Assembly (NCBI RefSeq): GCF_002234675.1
Contig: NC_019859.2
Location: forward strand, 8,707,983-8,771,982
Source: Oryzias latipes
Taxonomy: Eukaryota > Chordata > Actinopteri > Beloniformes > Adrianichthyidae
Length of the DNA: 64,000 nucleotides
Direction of reading: 5' to 3'
Below are positions 41,701-51,000 of the stretch, in pieces. Under the pieces are notes generated by a model. It worked only from the letters and a program-made list of their open reading frames with translations. It was not told the origin of the DNA and ran no database searches. Each line of letters starts with the position of its first letter. Position 1 is the stretch's first letter. Made by a program: the position numbers and the translations under genes.

Positions 41701-42432
41701 TGAAAAGGCTTTGTCCATTCTGAATTAGCTGGTAAAAGAGCTGGTATTTATGCGCTCATTGGGGAGGAGTCAGACCTGAAACTGGATGGAATTGTCAACT
41801 TAGCCTACATGGTTTCGGGTCATTAAGAGTCCTCAGCTGGGGGTTGGGGAGCCAGTGACTCCCTTTCCAAACTGGTCATCTCTTTCAGCCACTTACTTTG
41901 AAGTCATTTTGGGGGAAACGTTACCGTGAACTGCTGATTTTTATTTGACTACGCAATGAGGAAGTGAAACAAAACCAAAATTAAAAACCCAACATGAAGT
42001 CCAGCTTTAGCAGTAGACTCAGGCTGGTGGGACCAAAAACGAAGGCGGAGAAAGTGCCATTCAGAGCTGCTTAAAAATTTACAAACATTATTTTTAAAGC
42101 TGAGGTCAGAGGGCAATTTTAACTATGGCACCTTCTTAGAGCTGCAGTGAATAAGTTCTAGTTTTTTTTTTCCTTTTATTGTAGGAGAAATGCTATTGTT
42201 TCTTAGCAGCTGTATTAGTCTGAAGTCATTTTCTGATTTGAACAAGATGGATGGATGTCAAGAAAGGAACAAACAGTTGATCCTCACCGGTGGGTTCCTT
42301 GGGGCAGACATCAGGCAAGGAGCGGATGGCCCGGATGTGAGGGGCGGAGGGACCCTGCTCCTTGTGGAAAATCCCATCTCGACCTTCACTGCTGGGACGA
42401 GGCACTGGGGAGGAGCTGTGACTGGAGGCCAT
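20781..42432 (-). CDS. vps54: Vps54, GARP tethering-complex subunit, complete, 22 coding exons
   Basis: GARP (Vps51-52-53-54) tethers endosome-derived carriers to the trans-Golgi network; Vps54 separates it from the related EARP complex. Exons in coding order: 42288-42432, 38429-38670, 35941-36019, 34369-34403, 34059-34190, 33549-33934, 33276-33402, 31635-31742, 31501-31556, 29880-29976, 29404-29732, 26405-26534, 26146-26327, 25923-26035, 25506-25569, 25325-25430, 25123-25210, 24927-25048, 22445-22525, 21523-21630, 21333-21427, 20781-20886. All are GT-AG and sum to 2931 nt, 976 aa (human 977). The N-terminal helical tethering region spans roughly residues 212-460. The conserved C-terminal domain (SLLGALQSQ-like to LLPEEQTQ) spans roughly 620-880. 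The tail DLNMAEIWEQKR is intact, including Leu966, the equivalent of the leucine mutated in the wobbler mouse. Residues about 420-570 (exon 29404-29732) are the least conserved. The start MASSHSSSPVP matches the mammalian start. Confidence 0.97.
20887..21332. other. vps54 last intron with a family C fragment
   Basis: No exon. A fragment of the family C hAT MITE (about 21113-21196) ends in GTGCAGGCCTA. The remainder is unremarkable. Confidence 0.6.
21113..21196. mobile_element. Family C hAT MITE, end fragment
   Basis: Matches the last 85 bases of the 62904-63314 copy (TTTTGCGATAT ... GTGCAGGCCTA). The other terminus is absent. Confidence 0.6.
21897..21945 (+). pseudogene. LINE reverse-transcriptase scrap
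   Basis: Translates to GVPQGLILGPLQL, which resembles the GVPQGSVLGPLLF block of non-LTR reverse transcriptases. No flanking frame survives; it is in the vps54 intron between exons 22445-22525 and 21523-21630. Confidence 0.5.
22706..23306 (+). repeat. Family B dispersed repeat, near full length
   Basis: About 600 bp, starts near AAGTCTCACTCTAATCATCC and ends near a diverged AATGAGTCTTTAAC. The core frame reads GAIQAYSFEP. It lies in the vps54 intron 22526-24926. Confidence 0.7.
23640..24666. mobile_element. hAT element, 1027 bp, internally deleted
   Basis: Perfect-looking ends TAGGGCTGGGCGATAT and ATCGCCCAGCCCTA. Flanks CATGGAAC (23632-23639) and CATGGAAA (24667-24674) match at 7 of 8 bases. 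It contains the C-terminal part of a hAT transposase on the minus strand, so it derives from an autonomous hAT rather than being a pure MITE. Confidence 0.85.
24090..24255 (-). pseudogene. hAT transposase C-terminal (dimerisation) fragment
   Basis: Reads YLCIPATSTPSERVFSTGG and then NIVTCQR to VFLARNL and a stop (24090-24092). This is the hAT family dimerisation motif seen in ZBED-type transposases. Catalytic DDE residues and the zinc finger are absent, so the copy cannot encode an active transposase. Confidence 0.8.
24738..24900. mobile_element. Short hAT-like MITE
   Basis: Starts CAGGGGTGGGCAAACTTT, a common hAT terminus, and ends CCCAACACTG. Flanks CTCTAGAC and TCCTAGAC match at 6 of 8. 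It lies 26 bp upstream, in forward coordinates, of vps54 exon 24927-25048. Confidence 0.55.
27331..27500 (-). mobile_element. L2-type LINE fragment
   Basis: Holds ACATCCATCCATC, CCCGCTGATTCC and then GGACTGCGGGAGGAAGC and GAGAACATGCAAACTCCAC. These short blocks in this order are typical of L2 or Maui-like LINE tails in fish, read in reverse orientation. The assignment is from recalled consensus, not a search. Confidence 0.5.
27996..28841. mobile_element. hAT element, 846 bp, perfect target duplication
   Basis: Termini CAGTGTTTTTCAACC and GGTTGAAAAACACTG are exact inverted repeats, extended by GCCGCGGCACAC-type sequence. The 8-bp flank CTCTACAT occurs at 27988-27995 and 28842-28849 without mismatch. 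No transposase frame was recognised inside. Confidence 0.9.
30335..30705 (-). repeat. Family B dispersed repeat, internally deleted
   Basis: The minus-strand start is near AGTCCCACTCCGATCATC (about 30705). The central coding-like core present in other copies is missing here. It lies in vps54 intron 29977-31500. Confidence 0.65.
32136..32220 (+). mobile_element. L2-type LINE 3' tail
   Basis: CCAGGATGTACCCTGCCTTC, then CCCAACAGTAGCTGGGATAG and GAAAATGGATGAATGG follow the familiar order of an L2 3' end in fish genomes. It is in vps54 intron 31743-33275. Confidence 0.55.
32335..32440 (+). pseudogene. LINE reverse-transcriptase remnant
   Basis: Reads GVPQGSKLGL and, shortly after, ADNTQLCI, like the GVPQGSVLGP and YADDTQLY catalytic blocks of a non-LTR reverse transcriptase. 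The catalytic DD pair is damaged (DN) and the spacing between blocks is shortened, so it is dead. Confidence 0.55.
35109..35632 (-). repeat. Family B dispersed repeat, near full length
   Basis: About 520 bp. The core frame on the minus strand (about 35160-35351) starts with an ATG and reads GAMQLYSFELEFSSDE and stays open for 63 codons, the longest such frame in the family here. It lies in vps54 intron 34404-35940. Confidence 0.7.
36667..38143 (+). mobile_element. Tc1/mariner transposon, right end missing
   Basis: Left end starts at a TA dinucleotide (36667-36668) with CAGACCAAAGGTTTGGACAC, as in the common teleost Tc1 families. The body contains a broken transposase gene. The right inverted repeat is absent: Tc1-like sequence stops near 38143, where unrelated SINE-like sequence begins. 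It lies in the vps54 intron 36020-38428. Confidence 0.85.
37074..38126 (+). pseudogene. Tc1 transposase pseudogene, three in-frame stops
   Basis: A 351-codon frame including the final stop, beginning MARKKQLS, with internal stops at about 37107-37109 (TGA), 37590-37592 (TGA) and 37671-37673 (TAG). Two of the three look like CGA to TGA changes. The N-terminal helix-turn-helix region (KVSPSAVTKTIKRH) and the three catalytic acidic positions (SDES, QQDNDPKH and the NPIELVWDELD block) are still readable. The length is normal for Tc1, so decay is by point mutation rather than deletion inside the gene. Confidence 0.9.
38160..38290 (+). mobile_element. SINE-like tail fragment
   Basis: CTGCAGCTCACCGCTTCCCC, then GGGGATGGGTCAAATGTG and AACAAATTTCACACACC follow the pattern of a widespread fish SINE 3' region. 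It abuts the truncated Tc1 end. Family name not assigned. Confidence 0.45.
39754..39786. repeat. Perfect 14-bp inverted repeat containing forkhead cores
   Basis: AACTGTTTACCGTT, a 5-base loop TGGTC, then AACGGTAAACAGTT. Each arm carries TGTTTAC/GTAAACA, the core bound by forkhead (FOX) factors. No other element explains it. Confidence 0.75.
40152..41703. mobile_element. hAT-like element, 1.55 kb, CpG-rich interior
   Basis: Ends CAGGGCTTCAGACTGCGACC and AGTCTGGAGCCCTG are inverted partners. Internal TGGTCGCA and GTCGCAC motifs near the left end recall fish hAT families with a ZNF862-like transposase (recollection). Flanks are TCCAAAAG and AAAAGGCT, not a clean 8-bp duplication. A (CA)n run lies at 40353-40366. 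No intact transposase frame. Confidence 0.6.
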
Positions 42433-42462
42433 GGCATTGGGACTTGCCTCCTAGGAGGCTAG
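42433..42462 (-). other. vps54: vps54 5' UTR part of the start exon
   Basis: A pyrimidine-rich tract ending in CCTCCTCCAG precedes 42462 on the minus strand, giving a strong acceptor 30 bases before the ATG. The leader contains the palindrome GCCTCCTAGGAGGC. Confidence 0.65.
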
Positions 42463-42866
42463 CTGGAGGAGGAAAACGAATCATTATGAAAAACAACACA
42501 TTTTAATACCAGTTTGGCTCGTAGTTTGATCATCTATCAAAAGATGAGGACCATCCTAAAGCAGCTTGAGGCTGTAACCTTAAGGATGTTCTGACATTAA
42601 ATGTAGAATTTACCGCTACCAAAAAGGGTGGCCCTCCAGAGGAAGGAAAATATTCAGACCCTTTAAATCTTTTTAGATTTAAAATAAAAGTTTTCTTTTA
42701 AAGAATGTATTTAAACATAACAGAGAACCTACAGACAGATTGACTTGTACTTCTGGTGTTTGCTCTTTGAAAGAGAAAAGGTTCCTGGTTTAAAGAAAGT
42801 AACTTCAGTTCATGTCTGCTCATACTTTGCTAAAAACACAAATAAATGAAAAAGTTTAGCAGCAGT

Positions 42867-43278
42867 TAGGCCTGCACAATATACCGCAAATTTATCGTTA
42901 TCGCAATATCCAGCTCTGCAATATGCATTTCGCAAAAGACAGTGAAAATCGCAATAAATCGTAAACCTTAAATGTGTTAATACAACCTTAAGGCAGCTTG
43001 AAGCATTTAACGAATCAAATAAATCCCTTTATGCATTTGACCAATCGGATGGACGTCTTCACCTTGTTGACCAATCGGATGGAGGCCTATTATATTACAT
43101 GTTTGTTTCCTATGTCAACGAGGGTCATTTGGAGTATAATTTTTAAACTGTTGCAATGAAATGGGAATGATGTTTTGTTTATTTTGTTATTTGTTGGTAT
43201 ACCGCAAATTATACCGTTATCGCAATATTAATCTTAAATATCGCATATCGCGAGTTTTCCTCATATCGTGCAGCCCTA
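42867..43278 (+). mobile_element. Family C hAT MITE, perfect target duplication
   Basis: 412 bp, ends TAGGCCTGCACAATAT and ATATCGTGCAGCCCTA. The 8-bp flank GCAGCAGT is identical at 42859-42866 and 43279-43286. Internally it has two near-identical GACCAATCGGATGGA units, each with a CCAAT core. It lies in the inferred vps54 5' intron. Confidence 0.9.
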
Positions 43279-44639
43279 GCAGCAGTTCAAATACATTTTC
43301 CCTTTTGTTCATCCCTAGAGTGAAGTATCCCTCAACCTTTACCATTTCTTCCCTGGAGGACCTTCTTTCTGTGGTTTAGGGTTTTTGTTGGGGCTACATG
43401 CTCAGGTGAGTTGGTTGTTTTCAGGTGATTTTCATCAGAATAAAAAAAAAAAAAAAAAACTTAAAAAGGCTGTTTGTTTTTATTAACCATGCGATTTAAT
43501 TTACATTTTAGTTCAGGAAATGCAGTAACCAAAAATATTCATTTTAAATGTCTCGAAAGGCTCGTTTCCTTTGTTTGTTTTAGTCGTTCTGGTTTATTAA
43601 AAACACAGCAGCTCTTATTTAGGATTCTCAAAGCCCCACTTTTGACTAACAACACATAAAGTTGGTGACATTTTTGTTGGTGGTTGGAACTTCCAACATA
43701 AATTATTTTGAGATGATTTTCCTGATATTGTGCTGACAGTAATGAGACGGGAGATTTTTCCTGTAATCCCCTCATCTCTGTGATGAGATTAACAGCAGAG
43801 GGTCTTATACGTCTGTGCTCTTAGTGGTCAGCACAAAACATTAATGCTTCAGTCCAGCGTTAGTCTGCAAGATGCTGCTTCAACGAACCGCTTCAGTGAA
43901 GCTCCAGAATTTTCATAGTTTAAATAAGTATTATATCATACTATAATAGGTCAACAGTGACAGTTTTTTATTGCATCTTATTTATATTATACATTACAGA
44001 AATGCCTTAAAATAAAATGCTATTTCAGGATATTTTGTTAGGTAAATAATAATTCCATGAGCCTTTATATTTTATTTTTCTTTAAGGCAAGTGTCATCCT
44101 AAATGAGTAAAAAAATAAATAAAACCATCAAGTCACAGATTGAATGATTTTAAAGTAGCAGCGCTGTGCGAGTTTCGGTGCATCAGGACTATTTCTGCAC
44201 ACTTTCTTTGCTACATCACAAACATTAATGAGCAAAAGTCTAGGAAAACAAAGTGATGTAATCGAGTGCATAAAAGTGCAAGTGCTATTTTTGACTAAGA
44301 ATATTTGCAGGAAAGGGAGGAGATGGTTTAGGGACAGCAGCACTGAGTAAAAGACAAGAGAGCGAGCTGAAAATGTTTAGATTCTCTTTGAGAAAGCTGA
44401 GGATGGATAGCATTAGGAGGAAGAACACTGGAGTGAGTTCATGTTAAACGTTTAGGAGAGAAATTCAGGCAAATCCAGGCAATTCTGACAAAAGAAAAGA
44501 ATTAAGGCTGCAGTGAAGAAAACATGAAGATGCAGACTTATTTACCTGGTAACAACCTTTCATTCAACTCAGTTTATTTTACTCTAAAAAGTAGTGACAG
44601 TGGTTGTCTTAAAGCAGCAACTCAAAGCATTTAGGCATG

Positions 44640-45310
44640 TAGACATGATCAAGATGATCTGTGCAGTTCAAAGCGAACACAAGAATGTGATTTAAGTGAC
44701 TTTGCATGTTGCATTGTTGTTGGTGCCAGATGGGTTGGTCTGAGTGTTTCATTCACTGATGATCTACCATGTCTAGGGTTTATAGAGATTGGATCGAAAA
44801 AGAGAAAATATCCAGTGATTGGATAATAGAAGATGGGAAAAACAATAGAAGATTGAAAAAAACGTTGTCTGGTCTGATCAGTCTCCATTTCTGCTGTGAC
44901 ATTCGGGTCTGAATTTGGCATTAACAACATGGATCCATCCTGAATATTGTTGCTGACCATGTCAATCCCTTTATGACCACAGTGTACCTTCTGATGGCTA
45001 CTTCCAGCAGGATGAAGCGCCATGCCAAAATTAGTTTATGTTCATTGGACTCAAATGGCCTCCACAGTCACCAGATATAAACCCACAGAGCACCTTTGGG
45101 ATGTGGTGGAATGGTAAATTGGCATATAGATGTGCAGCCAAAAAACTTGCAGCAAATGCATGATGCTATCATCTCAATAAGGACCAAACTCTGAGGAATG
45201 TTTCCAGTACCTTGTTGAATCTTTGCCACAAAGGATTAAGGCTGTTTTGAAGGCAAAAAGGGGGGGTCCAACCCGGTACCAGTAGGGTGTACCTAATAAT
45301 GTGGCTGGTG
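44640..45310 (+). pseudogene. Tc1-like transposase remnant, heavily decayed
   Basis: Stretches such as AAATGGCCTCCACAGTCACC and GAGCACCTTTGGGATGTGG encode the SPDLNPIEHLWDV-type region of a vertebrate Tc1 transposase, and GGTCCAACCCGGTACCAG its C terminus. Frameshifts and gaps break every frame. No terminal repeats were recognised. It is a different Tc1 lineage from the 36.7-38.1 kb copy. Confidence 0.65.
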
Positions 45311-45427
45311 AGTAATCAAGCATACTGGGAAAGGAACTGATAAGAAATGAAGTGAATGTGAACCAAATACATAACTAAAACAGAAAAACTACATTTACCA
45401 TCTGATGTGATCAACTCAGAGAAAAGA

Positions 45428-45630
45428 CAGGAAAGAAACAGTAGCTGTGATGCAAAGGTAGGTGGAGGGCCCATGTTTCGAAGGTTGCAGGTTCATTTCC
45501 TGCCTTTCCTGCTCGAGTGTCCGTGGGCAAAACACTGATCCCCTCAACCTTTCCACATGGTTAAAGATTATTATTGTAATGCAAAACACTTTTGACCTTA
45601 GAAAAGCCCTATATTGATATATAAATAAGT
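45428..45630 (+). mobile_element. tRNA-derived SINE-like element
   Basis: Contains a B-box-like GGTTCATTTCC and, downstream, GTGTCCGTGGGCAAAACACT with GATCCCCTCAACC, blocks common in teleost SINEs. The A box is poorly conserved. It ends in an AT-rich tail. Confidence 0.5.
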
Positions 45631-46385
45631 AATTAACAGCCATCATGGCTTCAACATTCATGAATGTAAGAAAGCAGACAAAAAAGATCTGGAGTACAAA
45701 TGTCCAATGTGCCCTGAAGCTCTCACCACTAGTATCTGTTTTAGTCTGTTTATAGCAAGATAACCAGAAGCATAGTGGGTCACCTGAATTAACCTTAACA
45801 ATCATCTTTATAAGATTGGTTTTATATAAAAAAAATTCCAGAACTAAAACGGGAAACTGTTTTAGAATTTAAATTAAAAAAGAAAAACTCAAAATGCTAA
45901 TTTTAGCATTTTAGCTTTGACAACTTTAGAAGACAGAAGCTTTTAACAATGTCTTGACTTCAACTGTAGGCTGAAACTAATTATATAAATGAATACAAAG
46001 AGAGTGTATAAACCCACTTTTTAACTATCCCATGAAAGATTAATTAGACTTTTGTGTTACAGTTTAAATGCTCCGACCTGAGCTGTCAGATTTGCTCTGC
46101 TGCTAACTAGCTAGCATGAGCTTGTTGGTAACTTTCTCATTTTTCTGTTTTTAATAGAGTTGACATGAAAGTGTACCTTACACACCGATACAAAAACTCG
46201 ATTATTTTTTAATTCTGCGCTGAAAGAGAAGAATATCGCAGAGTTGCTGTCAAAGCTAAAGCTAATGTTGACGGTTACAAACAGAGCACAGGGCTAATGC
46301 TAGCAGAGACAGAAGGAGGTTCCGCGCAGACACCAAACAAGCCGAGATTCGTTTGGCAGCCTCGGAGTACCGGTCGCTCGCCTAC

Positions 46386-46600
46386 CTGTCGTGTGGAGCG
46401 CAGCAGTCGGAGTTTCCCTTCTTTACCATCCCAGAAACTTCACAGGAGCCGGGAGGAAAACAAGCTGGCACACTGTGCAGTCAGCACCGGCACTCCGACC
46501 ATCATGCAATGCGGGGGAACACAGCGACGCGGCTTCTCCTCTTTCACATTCACACACAGACTGTTAAAACAACGCACTCACACCAGTTGTGTCTGTGATT
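46386..46600 (-). promoter_or_regulatory. vps54: Candidate vps54 non-coding first exon and promoter
   Basis: A GC-richer, CpG-containing block that ends, on the minus strand, in a consensus donor (GACAG then GTAGGC) at 46386/46385. It would splice to the acceptor at 42462. The right boundary is a guess; no TATA box is seen. Inferred from base composition and splice signal only. Confidence 0.45.
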
Positions 46601-47303
46601 TGAAGCCCAAAGCTCTCTGCTGCCACCTGTCGACCATACCGGTAACAACTGTTTTTCCAGAAAAAAAAAGTTTCAATTATACTTTTCTTTTTTTTAAACC
46701 AATTTAGATGCAAATATTGAACAGAACTCAAATATTTAAAAAGGCCTCCTTCTAAACTAATATATTTTTACATATGTCAGTAATTTTAATATAAATATTG
46801 GACAAAGATCACTTCAGGTAACAGAACATGCAGTTTTTGATCATTACATTGATAATTGTAATCTGAACTGTTGGAAAAACAGCCTCCATTTTGTTTTACT
46901 TTCTTTGTTGACTTTAGAAACATGTTAAAATCTCTGTTTAAATGCCTCTTCTGCTTCTGCTCTGATGAAACAGGATGCAGTTTCTAGAAAGGTCCCGTTT
47001 TGTGACAATTCTTTTGCTTAGTTGCGTCTTGGAGTCTCCCATGGATCTATTTTTGCCCAAAAGTTTATGTGAACTTTGACCTGAGCGAGTCATGTTAGGC
47101 CTGCCCTTTTGCAGTTTCTTTTATAACTTCCTGGTTGAGTCTTTGTGTAATTGGGCCAGTCTGCATATTTCTAGGAAAGGTTTTCCATCCTTTTGGGTTT
47201 ATTTCATGTTCTGTGTCTTTGTGATCTTTCATGCAAAGAAACAAACAAAATGATAACGTTTATCTAGAAGGAAACAAACTGTGTCAAAACCTCAGCAGTG
47301 TTT
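46601..47303. other. vps54-peli1 intergenic region
   Basis: About 0.7 kb of AT-rich sequence without recognisable gene or repeat. The vps54 promoter and the peli1 3' end flank it, both genes reading leftward. Confidence 0.5.
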
Positions 47304-47475
47304 TTTATTGTTTTCCGTTGGTACAAAAACAGTCTGAGGCAAAACTGCATAGCTGTGATAACAAACCAAGAGTCATACATAAACGCATTAAAATGACAAA
47401 AAGACAAAAAAGTCCATTAACTAGTGGTTAGGTCAAGAGGTGCCTGTTTAGTTAAAAAAAAACAATCTATCTTAC

Positions 47476-47481
47476 TTTATT
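47476..47481 (-). terminator. peli1: Candidate peli1 polyadenylation signal
   Basis: TTTATT on the plus strand (AATAAA on minus), 618 bp past the stop codon. A second candidate lies at 47304-47309; choice between them is open. Confidence 0.45.
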
Positions 47482-48098
47482 AAAAAGCTGAACTTCTAGA
47501 GAAGAAACAGTCACAGTTAAATGAAGATGAGTATCAGGAATGACCTCATGGGGGCTACTAGAGAACACTATACAGAGTTCAAAACTAAACAATGCTTGTT
47601 TAAAACACCTTTTACATTTTTGATTTGGTTGGAAGAAACAAAAAAACTCCTTTTCAGATACTTCCAGTCGCAAGCAGCTTCACAAGTTTCCCATAATGCA
47701 CTTTTCATATGAATTAAGGTCAAAATGAATAGACAGATTAGGCAACAGTTTACCTGATTTCAGAGAAAGAAGATCCCAGAGTTTTGAGTTACATTTCACA
47801 TTTTTTGACACTCCAGTGTTGTCCAGAAAATAGATTTTGTCAGATGTTTAGGAAAAACACAGGCAACTTTCCTGCTGTTGAACCGATTCACTAAAGAGGC
47901 ACAAGAATAAATAGAGGAATTAAACTACAACTTTTGCCAAAAGGGCTTCCACCTGCAAACTGAGTTAAATAGAAGTACAAAAAAATCTGTCAGGAATCTA
48001 CCAGATGAATGCACTTATTTGGAAATTTAAAAAAAAGGTTTACTTAAGTTACAGCCCCCTCCCTTTGTTGGTTAATGCTGTGAAGTCACAGGAGTTTT

Positions 48099-51000
48099 CT
48101 AGTCCAGCGGGCTTTGGAAGATGAGTCTGATGCAGGGCGTGTCGGCGCTCAGCGGCTGGATACAGAATGGGCAGGCCTGCGTGCCGTGCGGCAGCGGGAT
48201 CTGACTCCAGTACGCCGCTGTCTTTTCAGAGCAGACATGTCCACACGGGACGAAGGCGTGGGTGGGGGGCTCCGCGTCCACGTAGAAGCCCGGCTCGCAG
48301 CCGAGCCACAACGGCACGTAGGGCCCCCTCGCCCGACACATGGGACACTCCCAATCCTGATGCTCCGCCTCATCCGCAGGGCTGCGGCGCCCCGCCCAGC
48401 CGTGGTACCCGTGCACGTGGCCACAGCGCAGATACACCCAGGGCTGCTTCTCCACCACCACGGCCTTGTGTCGTAGACTGGGGAAGGCCAAAGTGTTGAA
48501 ACCCACGGGGCACTGCGGACGCCCGGCGTTGAGTTCCTGCCGCAGCGCCTCCAGGTGTTTGATGGTGGGGGTGAGGGCAAGTCCCTCCGCCGTGCGCCAT
48601 AGCAGGGTGGCTCCACAGAGGTCGATCAGTGAGCCGTCCACCAGCTCATTGGACTCTGACTCCACCTGGATCAAACAGATCATGTAATTTACTCTTTAAG
48701 CCTCCATCCATCAATCTTTGGAACCATCTGAATCCTTTTCAGTGTCTGCGCCAACAGTCCCACCCACTAATCAGAGGCAACTTGCTAAAGAACTACTGCC
48801 GCACTGCAGAATCTATGTCCTAGAAAACAACAAGTTTTTGGTTTTAGCTAAAAACAGCATAATCATATTTAAAAAAACACTGGGAATGTTTTTTTTAAAA
48901 TAGATTAAAAGATGATTAGAGTGGGTTCTATAAGAAAAAAAATGCAAATATGCCAAAAGTCTTCTAATTCCAGGACAAGGTTTGCAAAAACAAACAATAG
49001 GTTCACATAAAGATCAATAAAACAAATAATCAAGAATGAAATCTCAAAGGAGAACAGAGTTTTCCAACTTGCCTTCAGTTTTCCTATAGACCATGTGCTG
49101 AAAATTCTATTGTTCTGGCACAATTTGGTTCAGTATCAGGAAACGCAACTTTTTTCTGCAATTTTCCAAATCATGTTTTACCCCAAAACATAAGAGGGAT
49201 TTCCTATTTGATTGTCATTTTGGACAATCAAAACCCCACAAACTGCACTTGTCTGTGCGTACCACTCACCATCTTCTCTCTGTGCTGTGATGATCTGGTC
49301 TCCCGGAGCGCAAAGACATTGCCGCACACAGAGATTTCCCTCCACAAACCGGGTTTGGAGTCCTGACTGAAGCCGTTGTGAGGATGCATCACCAGCACAC
49401 CGTTGGTGGTCAGTCCATCCATCTGACCGTCCCGCATCCTCCACTTGGCTGCCTTCTCCTGTGAGGAACAAAACAGTTTTTTTCTTTTAGCACCATCAAA
49501 CAGTTGATTAATTAGTAAATCACTCGATCGTTTGCTGCAGTGATCTGTTCGTCTGACCCCGAGGAAGATGTTTTTGGAGGAGTCGAAGCCTGCAGCGTAG
49601 ATCCGAGCAGAGAAGGGAGGGTTTCTCTGGCAGATGATGCGGCAGGCGAAGCGGGAGATGGTGCTCTGAGTGGTTTGGTTGTCAGTGAGGATCTGCCCTC
49701 CAGGCAATGTATCAATCACCACGAAGTCAATAGGACTCTCTGTGGAACGACCGATCTGTAATTATTAGAACAGGAGAGCAAAGGCCTCACGTTTCTGTGT
49801 TTTAGTGGCATCTTGACAGGAGTTTACCAACCATAGATCTTCACAAATTACTGTTTATGCTCCAGAGACACCAGGAGGTTAAAACACTGTGACCCCCTGC
49901 GGACCCAGTCTTCACTTTCACATTCATGAGACCACGACGACACCAGCGCTCAATGTCAGTTTCAAAAGCTTGTAACAGAGATGAAAGTTTGTTTTCAGAC
50001 AAAGAGCTTCAAGATTTCACCTTCCTCTAGTAAAGGGGCAGAGGTCAAAGTGTAAAACAAAGCCTAAAGAAAGGCAAACAGCTCTAAGGAAAATAAAAAT
50101 GATAAAAAAAAAAAAAGAAAAACACAAATTATTAATCAACCTTCAGACGCAGAATCATGCTAAACGCACGAAACAAAATGCTTCTAACACTAAACTACAT
50201 GATAAGGTAATTTAAAAAAGGCCAAACACTACGTTATTAATGCTAAAATCCTGAAATGAAATGCTAAGCTACATTCTAATGTGTCCTTCCTCCCTCTCCT
50301 GTCACACACTACAATCATGTAAATGTACATTTTGCATGCCATGCTAATAGAATGATTTTAGCTCAATGTTGGCATTATCCTCTCATGATGACCTAGATGC
50401 ATCTCACCTGGAACATGTCGGTGTTGCTGTCATGTGTGTACTCCACCACCACCGTCTGCACTCGCGAGAGAGTGTATGAAATACTGTGCTGCTCCTTGTT
50501 GCTGACAGCCTAAAAAAATAAAAATAAAAGAGGGGGGGGGGGGGGGCACAAAACTTCAAGATGTTAAAAGCATGAAACACACGAAGGGGTTGTTTTAATG
50601 TCTCACTATTCTTGTTAAAAATTCCATAGGCAGTTAGTGTGTAACGTAGCTTTCTACAGAGTGGTACTGATGATACATCTAAGAGCAAAGTAGAAAAACA
50701 TTTCAGAATTCATTTATCAGTTGAGTTTTACCTTGACAGCCTGTGGCGTGCTGGATGTGTGAACTGTGCTGGGCTTCACGCCGTTGGCCTTGGTCCTACG
50801 ACACAGCGCGAAGCGACTTTTCTGCCTCCCTTTTTCGCCACCGGGCAGAGAGCCGTTACATCTAGAGAGAACAGGCGCAAAATATTATACGGTTAAAAAT
50901 GTGAAAAGGAAATTTGGATTTTATTCATCAAATTGACATTGTTTTTTTTTTCCTCCTTCAATTCTTAAATGTTTTTAGTCTGAGAATTACATTTACAGGC

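Larger units (their letters stand above)
38671..42287. other. vps54 intron of 3.6 kb
   Basis: Holds a GC-rich patch of about 300 bp at 38970-39290 that I cannot identify, a perfect hairpin (39754-39786), and a 1.55-kb hAT-like element (40152-41703). No coding exon recognised. Confidence 0.6.
42463..46385. other. Inferred vps54 5' intron
   Basis: Contains family C (42867-43278), a Tc1 remnant (44640-45310) and a SINE (45428-45630). The rest is AT-rich. No coding exon recognised. Confidence 0.5.

Noticed and set aside
46297-46707. 136-codon plus-strand frame
   Set aside because: Lies over the inferred vps54 promoter/5' exon; composition-driven, no homology recognised.
48149-48616. 155-codon minus-strand frame rich in Arg/Pro/Ser
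   Set aside because: It is an alternative frame of the last peli1 coding exon.
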